From Clostridium pasteurianum BC1 (GTDB lineage Bacteria; Bacillota; Clostridia; Clostridiales; Clostridiaceae): a stretch of 64,000 bases of DNA. The stretch covers positions 2,666,001-2,730,000 of the forward strand of contig NC_021182.1 of assembly GCF_000389635.1 (NCBI RefSeq). The letters run 5' to 3'. The notes beneath the pieces are model-generated. The model worked only from the letters and a program-made list of their open reading frames with translations, was not told where the DNA came from and ran no database searches. Numbering within the stretch: position 1 is the stretch's first letter; the number at the start of each line of letters is the position of its first letter. Below are positions 20,002-28,610 of the stretch, piece by piece. The position numbers and the translations under genes were made by a program.

Positions 20002-21927
20002 TTAATCAACAGTTTCTTCAACTTCTTTTATACTAAGACCTATTTTTTTATCTTCCTTATTTACATCAAGAATTTTAGCCTTAACTTCTTCTCCTATACT
20101 AAGTACATCTGAAGGCTTAGCTATTCTCTTGTGGCTTATTTCTGATATGTGTACAAGTGCATCTACACCTGGTTCTAACTCAATAAAAGCACCAAAGGTA
20201 GCAAAACGTACAACTTTACCTAATACCACTGAACCTACAGGATATTTTTCCTCTACATTTATCCAAGGATCTTCAACTAGTTTCTTAACACTAAGAGATA
20301 ATTTCTTGTTTTCTTTATCTACATCTAAAATATATACTTTAATTTTTTCATCAACCTTTAATGCATCAGAAGGTTTTTCTATTCTTCCCCAGGATATTTC
20401 AGATACGTGTAGAAGTCCATCAACCCCATCTATATCAATAAAAGCTCCAAAGTTTGTAAGTCTCTTTATCTGCCCTTCTACTATTTGGCCCTTTTCTAAA
20501 GACTCCCAAGTTTTTTCTTCTGATTCTTGCTTAACTGACTTTAACAAATCTCTTCTTGAACCTACAATTCTAGTAGTATTTCTTCTCTTTGAAAATTCAA
20601 TTATGTTAATTTCTAATTCTTTTCCTACATAGGCACTCAAATCATCTACATGATAAAGTTCTATATGGGAGGCTGGAATAAATACTCTTATGCCTTTATA
20701 TCTTGATACAAGTCCTCCATTAACTTCTTCTTTTACCAATACCTTTATGGAAGCTTTACTCTCAAAGGCTTCTTTTATAGCTTTATGTCCCTCATCTCTC
20801 TCAAGTTCACTTCTTGAAAGGACTACATAATTATCTTCATTTTTTAATTTTATTACCTTAGTTTTTATTTCTTCGCCTACAGTAAATAAATCAGTTAATT
20901 TTACATTTGGGTCACTGGTAACTTCACTTAAAGGAAGTATACCATCATTTTTGTATCCAATATTTAAAAATGCTTCTTTGTCATTAATTTGTATTATTTC
21001 TCCTTTTAACAAGGCACCTACATAAACCTTTTTTTCATTTTCATCCATCATTCTAATTACTTCATTCATACCTTCTACATTTTGTTCATCACTCATTTTA
21101 TTTATTGCCTCCTTTATAATCCAATCTGGTGTTGAAGCTCCTGCTGCAACGCCTATTATAATATTATTCTTTTCTTTATATAATTCATCAGGTATTTCAC
21201 CTGAATTTTCTACATGTATTGTATTTTCACAATTGCTTTTACATATTTCATAGAGCTTAGTAGTATTGGAACTATGATGTGCTCCAATTACTACCACCAC
21301 ATCTGAGTTTTTTGATAATTCTTCAGCCTTTTTTTGTCTTATCTCTGTAGCACTGCATATAGTATTAAAAGATACTGCATCTTTAGCTTTTTCTGACACT
21401 GCTGATAATACTTTTTCCCAATTTTCCTGTTTTTCTGTAGTCTGTGCAACTACGCATATTTTTTGTGAAATATTATCTAGGTTTTCACCTTTTTTGGAGA
21501 TAATAGCTCTATTACCACACCAGCCATTTATACCCATTACTTCTGGATGATCTTTATCTCCAACAATAATAAGTTCATAGCCATTTTCACTATATTCTTT
21601 TACTTTTTCATGTATTTTAGCCACAAATGGACAAGTAGCATCCACAACATTTAAATTTTTATCTTTTAATAATTTTAGTATATCAGGAGAAATACCATGT
21701 GATCTTATTATAACAACATCACTTTCCTTTAATTTATCTATATCTTCAATATCTATTGCATAAATATTATTTTCTTCCAGATATTTAACTACATCATTAT
21801 TATGAATTAATTGTCCTAAGGTATAAATTTTTTTATTGTATTTTTTTTCTGTACTCGTTGCTATATCAACAGCTCTTTTTACACCAAAACAAAAACCTGC
21901 ACTATCTGCTAAAATAATTTTTTTCAT
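20002..21927 (-). CDS. ispH: Fused 4-hydroxy-3-methylbut-2-enyl diphosphate reductase (IspH) and ribosomal S1-like protein
   Basis: Residues 1-280 are IspH, the last step of the MEP isoprenoid pathway. Cluster Cys residues are in GFCFGVKRA (C13), VDATCPF (C99) and NTICSATE (about 190), plus the substrate loop RSHGIS. Residues from about 295 hold four S1 RNA-binding repeats, such as VGALLKGEIIQINDKEAFLN, and the last two start GQIVEGQIKRLTNFGAFIDI and VVLGKVVRFATFGAFIEL. The fusion is characteristic of clostridia. The S1 part may act in translation. The next gene on the strand, upstream, is cmk, and a MITE-like repeat lies between them. Confidence 0.95.
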   Translation of the reverse strand: MKKIILADSAGFCFGVKRAVDIATSTEKKYNKKIYTLGQLIHNNDVVKYLEENNIYAIDIEDIDKLKESDVVIIRSHGISPDILKLLKDKNLNVVDATCPFVAKIHEKVKEYSENGYELIIVGDKDHPEVMGINGWCGNRAIISKKGENLDNISQKICVVAQTTEKQENWEKVLSAVSEKAKDAVSFNTICSATEIRQKKAEELSKNSDVVVVIGAHHSSNTTKLYEICKSNCENTIHVENSGEIPDELYKEKNNIIIGVAAGASTPDWIIKEAINKMSDEQNVEGMNEVIRMMDENEKKVYVGALLKGEIIQINDKEAFLNIGYKNDGILPLSEVTSDPNVKLTDLFTVGEEIKTKVIKLKNEDNYVVLSRSELERDEGHKAIKEAFESKASIKVLVKEEVNGGLVSRYKGIRVFIPASHIELYHVDDLSAYVGKELEINIIEFSKRRNTTRIVGSRRDLLKSVKQESEEKTWESLEKGQIVEGQIKRLTNFGAFIDIDGVDGLLHVSEISWGRIEKPSDALKVDEKIKVYILDVDKENKKLSLSVKKLVEDPWINVEEKYPVGSVVLGKVVRFATFGAFIELEPGVDALVHISEISHKRIAKPSDVLSIGEEVKAKILDVNKEDKKIGLSIKEVEETVD

Positions 21928-21952
21928 CTAAAAACCACCTCAGAATTAATCT

Positions 21953-22111
21953 AAGGCATCTGAAAAAAATAACAAGTCAAAGGTGCGACGAATATTTTAA
22001 ATCCAACAAAGAAACAGGTTCTGATGATAGTGAGCTATCAGAGGGTTCTGTTGACGCAGTAGGATTCAAAATAGGTTATCATACTGACTAAGTTATTTTT
22101 TGAAGATGCCT
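21953..22111. repeat. MITE-like repeat, copy 2 of family M, with clean terminal inverted repeats
   Basis: AGGCATCTGAAAAAAATAAC at the left end is mirrored by GTTATTTTTTGAAGATGCCT at the right. The ends are about 20 bp with few mismatches, in an element of about 158 bp. Inside is a CTGATGATAG/CTATCAG hairpin. Its right end overlaps the last codons of cmk. It shares AGTCAGTATG and (C)TTTGACTT blocks with the copy at 26091. Confidence 0.72.
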
Positions 22112-22773
22112 GAAGCTTCACAAATATCTTTTCTTATACAATTAGTTATAAAATCTACTACTTCCTCAATAGTCATCTCAGAAGAATCTATTTCTATAGC
22201 ATCTTCTGCCTTAGTTAAAGGATTCACTTCTCTATGGGAATCTATGTAATCTCTTTTTATTATGTCACTAAGTATTTTTTCATAATCTACATTGATACCT
22301 TTATCCATAAATTCTTCAAATCTTCTCCTTGCTCTCTTTTCAGGAGAAGCAGTTAAATAAAATTTAAAGGAAGCATCCTTTAAAACCACAGTTCCAATGT
22401 CTCTTCCATCCATAACCACATCATATTTTTCAGACATTTTTCTTTGAAGTCTTACAAGCCTTTCTCTTATTTCAGAAACAGCAGCATAATTTGATACCTG
22501 TTTACTGATATCAGGCATATTTATTTTATCACTTAAATCCTCATTATTCACAACAATTTTATCTTCATCAAAATGCATTTCTAAAGAATCTGTAAGTTTA
22601 CATAATTTTTCTATTTCTGAGTAAGTTATATTGTTTCTAATGGCCACTACAGTTATGGCTCTGTACATTGCTCCCGTATTTATATACATAAGATTAAAAT
22701 TTTTGCCTATTATTTTTGCTATGGTACTTTTACCTGCTCCAGCAGGCCCATCTATGGCTACAGACAATCTCAA
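22093..22773 (-). CDS. cmk: Cytidylate kinase
   Basis: Cmk phosphorylates CMP and dCMP to the diphosphates. The 226-residue protein has the P-loop DGPAGAGKST, NTGAMYRA, a DGRDIGTVVL CMP-binding segment and the RARRRFEE lid. The last codons (SGIFKK and the TAA) lie inside the terminal repeat of the MITE-like element, so the C-terminus has been rewritten by the insertion. The core is intact, so activity is likely kept. Position before ispH-rpsA is the normal clostridial order. Confidence 0.95.
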   Translation of the reverse strand: MRLSVAIDGPAGAGKSTIAKIIGKNFNLMYINTGAMYRAITVVAIRNNITYSEIEKLCKLTDSLEMHFDEDKIVVNNEDLSDKINMPDISKQVSNYAAVSEIRERLVRLQRKMSEKYDVVMDGRDIGTVVLKDASFKFYLTASPEKRARRRFEEFMDKGINVDYEKILSDIIKRDYIDSHREVNPLTKAEDAIEIDSSEMTIEEVVDFITNCIRKDICEASGIFKK

Positions 22774-22892
22774 TTATAATCCGCCTTTCTTACACAAAAG
22801 TTCACTTTTTATATATTCTATAAAAAAAATTAAAATCCTTTAAACTTATTATAAATTAACAAATTATTATTTTTAAGAATATCTTAAAGACC

Positions 22893-24110
22893 TTAATCTA
22901 TATTTTCTCCTGCCAGGTGTCCTGTAGAAAAAGCTATTTGTATATTATATCCGCCAGTATATGCATCAACATCCATTACTTCTCCTGCAAAGGATAAATT
23001 ATTTATTAGCTTTGATTTTAAGGTAGAAGGATCTATTTCTTTTATATCCACTCCTCCTGAAGTAACTATGGCCTCTTCAATTCCACGTAAGCCCTTAACC
23101 TTTAAAGTAAAATTCTGTATAATATTAATCAATTTTCTTCTTTCCTCTTTCGTTATAGAATTTACTTTTTTATTTTCATCTATACCTGAAAGATTAACAA
23201 TAGTACTTATTAACTTTTGAGGAAGTAATTCATTCAAAGAATTTTTAAAGTCCTTATTTGAAAATTTTATAAAGTCTTTTTGTATCCTCTTATCCAGTTC
23301 CTCAATTTTTAAAGCTGGCTTTAAATTTATCACTATAGACATATCAGCTTTTTCATCAATAATTCTACTGGCTTTTAATGCAATAGGACCAGATACTCCG
23401 TAATGGGTAAATAGCATTTCTCCAAATTCTCTGTATACTGTCTTCTGATTGTTTTTAATAAGTAGCTCTACATTTCTAAGAGAAAGGCCCTGAAGATCTT
23501 TTATCCATGGCTCTTTAACTTCTATTGGAACAAGAGAAGGTTTGATTTTAGTAATGTGGTGACCAGCTTTTTTAGCAAAAGTTAATCCATCTCCTGTAGA
23601 ACCTGTTTGAGGATAGGATAATCCGCCTGTACATATTATAAAATGATCCCCCTTAATTACCTTGCCATCATCTGTAATTAAACTTTTTACACTGTCATTT
23701 TCTATATTAATACTACTTATCTGTGTATTCAACATAATCTCTACATTTTTATCATCTAAAGATCTCCTTAATGCATTTATTATATCGGAAGACTTATCAG
23801 ATTTCGGGAAAACCCTATCTCCTCTTTCTACTTTTAAATTTACTCCCATTTCTTCAAAATAATTTATAATATCAATATTATTATAGGTATATAAAGAACT
23901 ATATAGAAATTCAGGATTTCCAGGAATAAAATCAAAGAATTCACTAATATCCTTATTATTGGTTACATTACATCTTCCTTTACCCGTAATATATAATTTT
24001 TTTCCTAATTTTTCGTTTCTTTCAATTAGTAATACTTTATTTCTTTCAGCAGCTGCCATAGCAGCCATAATACCTGCCGGTCCTCCACCAACAACTATAA
24101 CTCGTTTCAA
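22893..24110 (-). CDS. NAD(P)/FAD-dependent oxidoreductase, HI0933 family flavoprotein
   Basis: The 405-residue protein has an N-terminal FAD Rossmann motif VVGGGPAGIMAA, then GKGRCNVTNN, the family hallmark. The mid part has ICTGGLSYPQTGSTGDG, and the C-terminus FAGEVMDVDAYTGGYNIQ with GHLAG for FAD. Members include BaiN-like enzymes; the physiological substrate is mostly unknown. The gene lies directly upstream of cmk on the same strand, as in many clostridia. Confidence 0.88.
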   Translation of the reverse strand: MKRVIVVGGGPAGIMAAMAAAERNKVLLIERNEKLGKKLYITGKGRCNVTNNKDISEFFDFIPGNPEFLYSSLYTYNNIDIINYFEEMGVNLKVERGDRVFPKSDKSSDIINALRRSLDDKNVEIMLNTQISSINIENDSVKSLITDDGKVIKGDHFIICTGGLSYPQTGSTGDGLTFAKKAGHHITKIKPSLVPIEVKEPWIKDLQGLSLRNVELLIKNNQKTVYREFGEMLFTHYGVSGPIALKASRIIDEKADMSIVINLKPALKIEELDKRIQKDFIKFSNKDFKNSLNELLPQKLISTIVNLSGIDENKKVNSITKEERRKLINIIQNFTLKVKGLRGIEEAIVTSGGVDIKEIDPSTLKSKLINNLSFAGEVMDVDAYTGGYNIQIAFSTGHLAGENID

Positions 24111-24187
24111 GAAATCACTCCCTCTATGATCTTCGATTTTCTTTAATATACTCCCTATAATCTTTAAATTCTTTAGTATACTCGCAA

Positions 24188-24213
24188 ATAAAAAAAGCGA
24201 CTATGTCGCTTTC
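24188..24213 (-). terminator. Short terminator after the RpiR-type regulator
   Basis: On the minus strand AAAGCGAC-ATA-GTCGCTTT is followed by T residues. Confidence 0.7.
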
Positions 24214-24270
24214 GCCGGTAACAAAATTCCTTAAAGGCTTAACATATATGGTAAACTTTAAATATAAGTT

Positions 24271-25161
24271 TTATCTTTCCTCGTTAGCTTTAAAGGAATA
24301 CACTTGATATTCTTTCCATATATTTTCTAAATCTTCAAAAGTACGTGATATTTTTTCTTTTTCTCTAAGTCCAACAGCTACAATTAATGCATTTATTACA
24401 CTTAAGGGCGCCACTAAAGAATCCACAAAAGATGCCATATTACTCTGTGCTATCAAAGTATAATCAGCTTTTGTGGCTAAAGGTGAAAGTAAGCTGTCAG
24501 TTATAGCTACTACCTTTGTACCCCTACTTTGTGCATAATTAAGTGCTTCTATAGTTCTTATAGCATACCTTGGAAATCCTATGCCGATTACAAGATCCTC
24601 ATGAGATATGTTAATTAGCTGTTCAAATATATCACTCATACCATAGGCAACTATATTAACATTATCTAAAATTAAATTTAAATAGAAACCCAAAAACTCA
24701 GATAATGCTGTTGAACTTCTAAGACCAATTATATATATTTTCCTTGCTGCAAAAATACAATTAACCACATCTTCAAAAGCACGATGATTTATTTTTTCCA
24801 ATGTAGTCCTTATATTTTCCATATCAGATTTTAAAACACCCTTTAATGCATTTTCTTCACTTATAAAATTATTTGAAAGTTCTAATCTTTGAACTGTAGT
24901 TAATTTATTTTTTATCAATTCCTGTAAAGCTTTTTGTAATTTAGGATAACCACTAAAGCCCAATTCATTGGCAAATCTAACTACCGTAGATTCACTTACT
25001 CCAACACTTACACCTAATTTTGCCGCTGTCATAAATGCAGCTTTATCATAATGCTTTAATATGTACTCAGCTATTAATTTCTGACCTTTACTAAGTCTTT
25101 GAAATTTTAGTTGAATAGTTCTCATCAAATCCTGCTTGCCACTTTCCTCACTATTATCCAT
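24271..25161 (-). CDS. MurR/RpiR-family transcriptional regulator
   Basis: The 296-residue protein has an N-terminal RpiR helix-turn-helix (about 15-90) with AKLGVSVGVSESTVVRFANELGFSGYPKLQ. The SIS sugar-phosphate-binding domain (about 125-270) includes IYIIGLRSSTALSEFLGFYL and GIGFPRYAIRTIEALNYA. Such regulators usually sense phosphosugars. No sugar operon is adjacent; it sits between the HI0933 flavoprotein and rluB. The target is unknown. Confidence 0.9.
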   Translation of the reverse strand: MDNSEESGKQDLMRTIQLKFQRLSKGQKLIAEYILKHYDKAAFMTAAKLGVSVGVSESTVVRFANELGFSGYPKLQKALQELIKNKLTTVQRLELSNNFISEENALKGVLKSDMENIRTTLEKINHRAFEDVVNCIFAARKIYIIGLRSSTALSEFLGFYLNLILDNVNIVAYGMSDIFEQLINISHEDLVIGIGFPRYAIRTIEALNYAQSRGTKVVAITDSLLSPLATKADYTLIAQSNMASFVDSLVAPLSVINALIVAVGLREKEKISRTFEDLENIWKEYQVYSFKANEER

Positions 25162-25309
25162 AACAAATCAGCCCTTTCTTAAAAATGAAGCCTATGTAAA
25201 ATATTCATTTAATTTTATCATCAAATTATAAATTTTTCAATAATGTATTCATTTTCAATACATATTTTTCATGAATTAATTCATTTATCAAAAAATTTTG
25301 ACAAATGAA

Positions 25310-26023
25310 TTATAAATTTTTAAGATAATCTATTTCACTAACCTCTAAATATCTCCATTGTCCCTTTTTTAGACCTGTATTTAAAGCTATTTTACCAATA
25401 GATAATCTTTTTAAAGTAATTACAGGATGCTTGATGGCCTTACACATCCTTCTTATCTGCCTCTTTTTACCTTCATGTATTGTAATTTCCACTTTGGACT
25501 TTTCTTCATTGCCTTCAATTATCCTAATCTCCGCTGGTGCTGTAATATAATTACCTATATCTATTCCATTACAAAATCTTTTTATCTCTTCTTTGAAAGG
25601 CTGCCCTTTTATAGTGGCTTCATAAACCTTATCTATTTTTTTACTGGGATGTATTACTTTATTATACACCTCTCCATCATTAGTCATAATTAATAATCCC
25701 GAGGTATCATAGTCAAGCCTGCCTATAGGAAAAATTCTTTCATTTACTTTTACCAAATCCAGTACAGTTTTTCTTCCTCTTTCATCCTTTAATGTACATA
25801 AATAGCCCTCTGGTTTATTGAGCATAATATATACCTTTTTTTCTTCAAGAAAAATTTTATTTCCATCTACCAAAACCTCATCCAAATCTACATCTATTTT
25901 AATACCTAGTTGCCGAGCCACAACACCATTGACCTTTACTCTTCCTTCTTCTATTATTCTCTCACAGCTTCTTCTTGATGCTACTCCACAACTTGCCATA
26001 AATTTCTGCAATCTTTCTTCCAT
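25310..26023 (-). CDS. rluB: 23S rRNA pseudouridine synthase, RluB family
   Basis: The protein makes pseudouridine in 23S rRNA (position 2605 in E. coli numbering for RluB). An N-terminal S4 RNA-binding domain (LQKFMASCGVASRRSCERII) is followed by the RsuA/RluB catalytic motif GRLDYDTSGLLIMTNDG with the catalytic Asp. I start at the ATG at 26023 (AGGTGATT just upstream), not the GTG at 26032. About 237 residues, normal. It is the last backbone gene before the accessory region to the right. Confidence 0.93.
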   Translation of the reverse strand: MEERLQKFMASCGVASRRSCERIIEEGRVKVNGVVARQLGIKIDVDLDEVLVDGNKIFLEEKKVYIMLNKPEGYLCTLKDERGRKTVLDLVKVNERIFPIGRLDYDTSGLLIMTNDGEVYNKVIHPSKKIDKVYEATIKGQPFKEEIKRFCNGIDIGNYITAPAEIRIIEGNEEKSKVEITIHEGKKRQIRRMCKAIKHPVITLKRLSIGKIALNTGLKKGQWRYLEVSEIDYLKNL

Positions 26024-26413
26024 AATAATCACCTATTAAGTAACCAAAATTCAACCTCTAAAAACTAAACTGTTGAATTAGTTAGTATTTTGGCACATTC
26101 AAATAATTAACTAGTCAGTATGCTCGCATCTTTGACTTACTATTTATTTTCATATGTCTTAATTAATAATATATTAATTCATTTTTATTTAAAATTATTT
26201 TTTGTATAATATCAAGCTAAACAATCAATCCATGTTTTAGTGAAATTTAGTAACACAAATGGATACGTATGTTAAATTCTGAACTTGTTTACCTATAATA
26301 TAAATTCACATATTGAATTATATATTTTATATTCATGAAAATCAAATAATATAGTAATATTTTTTTCTGTATATTGATTTCTATTTTGTTAACAATAACA
26401 TAGAGGTGATATT
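26024..26413. other. Intergenic stretch: one MITE-like repeat, otherwise AT-rich
   Basis: Apart from the family M repeat at 26091-26163 and a possible promoter for the gene at 26414, I see no gene, hairpin or RNA. Confidence 0.5.
26091..26163 (+). repeat. MITE-like repeat, copy 3 of family M
   Basis: It starts GGCACATTCAAATAA, contains CTAGTCAGTATG and TTTGACTTACTATTTATTTT, and ends CATATGTCTTAA. The outer parts repeat those at 16885, while the inner AGTCAGTATG matches the copy at 21953. Confidence 0.65.
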
Positions 26414-26671
26414 ATGATAAGAACTATTGGCGTAGAAAAAGGCTTAAGTAATGTAGAAAGTTTTTTAAAAAGCAGAGGCTACAACGTTAAGGAATTTGAG
26501 ACTACTGAAATCAATGACAAAAATTTTTTAAACAGTGTTGATTTTATAGTTTCCACTGGAGAAAATGAAAACTTTATTGGAATTGAGAATTCTTCTACAA
26601 AGATTCCAATTATATCAGCTGAAGGCAGATCTCCTGAAAACATTGAAAAGCAAATAATAAGAATACAATAG
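26414..26671 (+). CDS. UPF0180 family protein (YkuS-like)
   Basis: The 85-residue protein begins with the family signature IGVEKGLSNVESFLKSRGY, then VDFIVSTGENENFIGIEN and the Ala/Gly turn near ISAEGRSPENI. The length matches YkuS of Bacillus. The function is not known for the family; no catalytic residues are evident. GAGGTGATATT precedes the ATG, and a strong terminator follows. It is the first gene of the accessory region. Confidence 0.8.
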   Translation: MIRTIGVEKGLSNVESFLKSRGYNVKEFETTEINDKNFLNSVDFIVSTGENENFIGIENSSTKIPIISAEGRSPENIEKQIIRIQ

Positions 26672-26692
26672 ATCTTTCTAAAATACTAAATA

Positions 26693-26750
26693 ATAGAGCT
26701 TAGTGAGCATAGCCTAAATTGCTTAAATTCCTCACTAAGCTCTATTTTTA
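26693..26750 (+). terminator. Terminator after the UPF0180 gene
   Basis: TAGAGCTTAGTGAG (26694-26707) pairs with CTCACTAAGCTCTA (26731-26744), followed by TTTTTA. Confidence 0.85.
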
Positions 26751-26993
26751 CTTTATAGAAATTTAAATTTTTTTAATAATTGTATCACTAACATTTCCAC
26801 AATATTGGACATACCAATACAATTAAAATTGCACCTTTGCTTAATATCAATTAATAGATGTTATTTAAATAAAATAACTGTTTTACTAGTAAAGATAATT
26901 TGTTGTACTATAGATATTCAAAATTGATTTATGAGGTTATTGTTATTATTTACTAACAATGATAAAATAAGCTTATAGAATATATTTTAGGAG

Positions 26994-27617
26994 GTGCTTA
27001 AAATGAGTAAAAGAATTAAAAATTTAAATGAACTCAAAGACGCCACTATAGATGCTTCTAAAGTTACTGCTAAAAAGGTAATTGATGCGTCTGAAACTGC
27101 TAAAGTGAATATACAAAAAAATTTAAATGAACTCAAAGATGTTTCCAAATCTACAGCTCAAAAGGTAAGGGTTGCTTCCAAGACTGCCCAAAAAACAATA
27201 GCTAAGACTTCCGAGGACATAGCAAAAGCAGTTAACATAAAGGGGATTAAAGAAAATATAGAGCCACCTTTAAACAAGTCTAAAGAAAATATACAAAAGA
27301 ATTTAAGTGATTTAAAGGATGTTACCCTGGATGTTTCCAAAGCTACTGCTAAAAAAGTATTAAATGCTTCAGAAGAATTAGTAAACTCTGTTAAATCTAA
27401 CATAAATAAACCTAAAGCTTTTACTAAATCTATCTATATACAATATTTAGGTAAAGAAATAAGCGAAGACTACTTAGTAGAACAATTTAGACTAAAATGG
27501 TCTGAAACTCATAAATTATCAGATATAGTAGATTTAAAAATCTATTATAAAGTTGAGGAAAACACAGCCTATTACTTAGTAAATAATGAAATTACTCTAT
27601 CCATAAAATTCATCTAA
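26994..27617 (+). CDS. Lys/Ala-rich repeat protein with C-terminal DUF6465-like domain
   Basis: The 207-residue protein has three degenerate repeats of the type NLNELKD-x-SK-TA-KKV-AS (about residues 6-30, 42-62 and 102-128). They are basic, Ala/Thr/Lys-rich and probably helical, reminiscent of histone-H1-like or phasin-like tails. The compact C-terminal domain (about 142-207) has IYIQYLGKEISEDYLVEQF and LKIYYKVEENTAYYLVN, matching the clostridial DUF6465 group. AGGAGG lies 7 nt before the ATG. No signal peptide. Nucleic-acid binding is only a guess from composition. Confidence 0.6.
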   Translation: MLKMSKRIKNLNELKDATIDASKVTAKKVIDASETAKVNIQKNLNELKDVSKSTAQKVRVASKTAQKTIAKTSEDIAKAVNIKGIKENIEPPLNKSKENIQKNLSDLKDVTLDVSKATAKKVLNASEELVNSVKSNINKPKAFTKSIYIQYLGKEISEDYLVEQFRLKWSETHKLSDIVDLKIYYKVEENTAYYLVNNEITLSIKFI

Positions 27618-27665
27618 GCTTTTATCTCACCAGTATAAATTCCATAAACATAAAAATTATTTTTT

Positions 27666-27706
27666 AAAGACACTATGAAAACTTTATAGTCATCATAGTG
27701 TCTTTT
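27666..27706. terminator. Terminator after the DUF6465-like gene
   Basis: AAAGACACTATGA (27666-27678) pairs with TCATAGTGTCTTT (27693-27705) and ends in TTTT. Confidence 0.85.
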
Positions 27707-27762
27707 GGATTTTAATAAATTTATTATGTAAATGCTCTTAGCAACTAATTTTTCATATTTAC

Positions 27763-27822
27763 TTATATTTTTTTCAGCTTGTCCGCATAAATAATAGTAA
27801 CATTTTTAATTTTACTTACCAT
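27763..27822 (-). CDS. Tiny ORF with a strong RBS, possibly a decayed gene start
   Basis: AAAGGAG lies 7 nt before an ATG that encodes only MVSKIKNVTIIYADKLKKI. One frame over, the reading continues for about 50 residues (GQAEKNISKYEKLVAKSIY...), so it may be a frameshifted small gene. Function not recognised. Confidence 0.25.
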   Translation of the reverse strand: MVSKIKNVTIIYADKLKKI

Positions 27823-27869
27823 AGGTACACTCCTTTCGTGAATAAAAAAGATTTTTTTATTACAATATT

Positions 27870-27924
27870 AATAAAGTACTGTATTCCAAATTCATATGAA
27901 TAATTTGGAATACAGTACTTTATT
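27870..27924 (-). terminator. Strong terminator of the nitrogenase-like operon
   Basis: AATAAAGTACTGTATTCCAAATT (left arm from 27870) pairs with its complement ending at 27924, about 23 bp of stem around a 9-nt loop. It lies about 40 bp after the NifX-like stop. Confidence 0.85.
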
Positions 27925-27962
27925 TTAGAATTACGATTAAATTATTTAGAAATTAATGATTA

Positions 27963-28430
27963 TTATATTGCTTTTGTTCTCTTTAAATAAATGTACAATT
28001 TTGATAAGGCCTCTTCAATTATGCCACCATTTTCAAAAGCATGTAAACCACTGAATATTAACATCTTTTCAGCTTTATTCCCAATTTTATTTACTAAAAC
28101 GGCATCATATTTTGAAAGCAGACTTATCCTTCCAATTAATTGAGAATCATCATGTCCTCCAGAGCATGAACCACCTCCACAGCTACCTTGAGAACCACTG
28201 CCGCAGCCTCCACCAAGACTTCCACTGTGAGTCCTATCTAAACTACGTACTTTTTTTGAACTATATTTTTTACTTTCATTGATTATGTCTTCTTCCTTAA
28301 TATCAAATGTTTCAATATACTGGTTAGTGCCATCTTCAAAAACTTCAAATACATAAAATTTATTTCCACTCCCAAAATGTTGATCAATAACCTTTCCATC
28401 ACTGCTTCCTACAGCAATTTTAATAGACAT
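27963..28430 (-). CDS. NifX/NifB-C-terminal-like iron-molybdenum cofactor binding protein with Cys/Gly insert
   Basis: The 155-residue protein has the dinitrogenase FeMo-cofactor fold (ribonuclease-H-like), starting IKIAVGSSDGKVIDQHFGSG, with later KYDAVLVNKIG and the helix GGIIEEALSKL. Such proteins carry or buffer metal-sulfur cofactor precursors. Residues about 70-94 are an unusual Gly/Ser/Cys-rich insert with Cys at 76, 84 and 89 and nearby His, which could bind metal. AGGAGG lies upstream. It follows the two nitrogenase-like subunit genes and ends at a strong terminator, so it is probably the third gene of that operon. Confidence 0.82.
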   Translation of the reverse strand: MSIKIAVGSSDGKVIDQHFGSGNKFYVFEVFEDGTNQYIETFDIKEEDIINESKKYSSKKVRSLDRTHSGSLGGGCGSGSQGSCGGGSCSGGHDDSQLIGRISLLSKYDAVLVNKIGNKAEKMLIFSGLHAFENGGIIEEALSKLYIYLKRTKAI

Positions 28431-28610
28431 AAATAATTCCTCCTTAAATTTACAAATAATTTAAGAATGCAATATTCGAATACATAGAAATGTTCTATAA
28501 TACCAGAAGACTGCATTCATCATTAGGTTATATTTCTTCAGTTCAATTTGAAAAACAATTTTAATTTCTTAAAAATATTATTATATTTAACCTTTTTTTA
28601 ATTCATTAGT

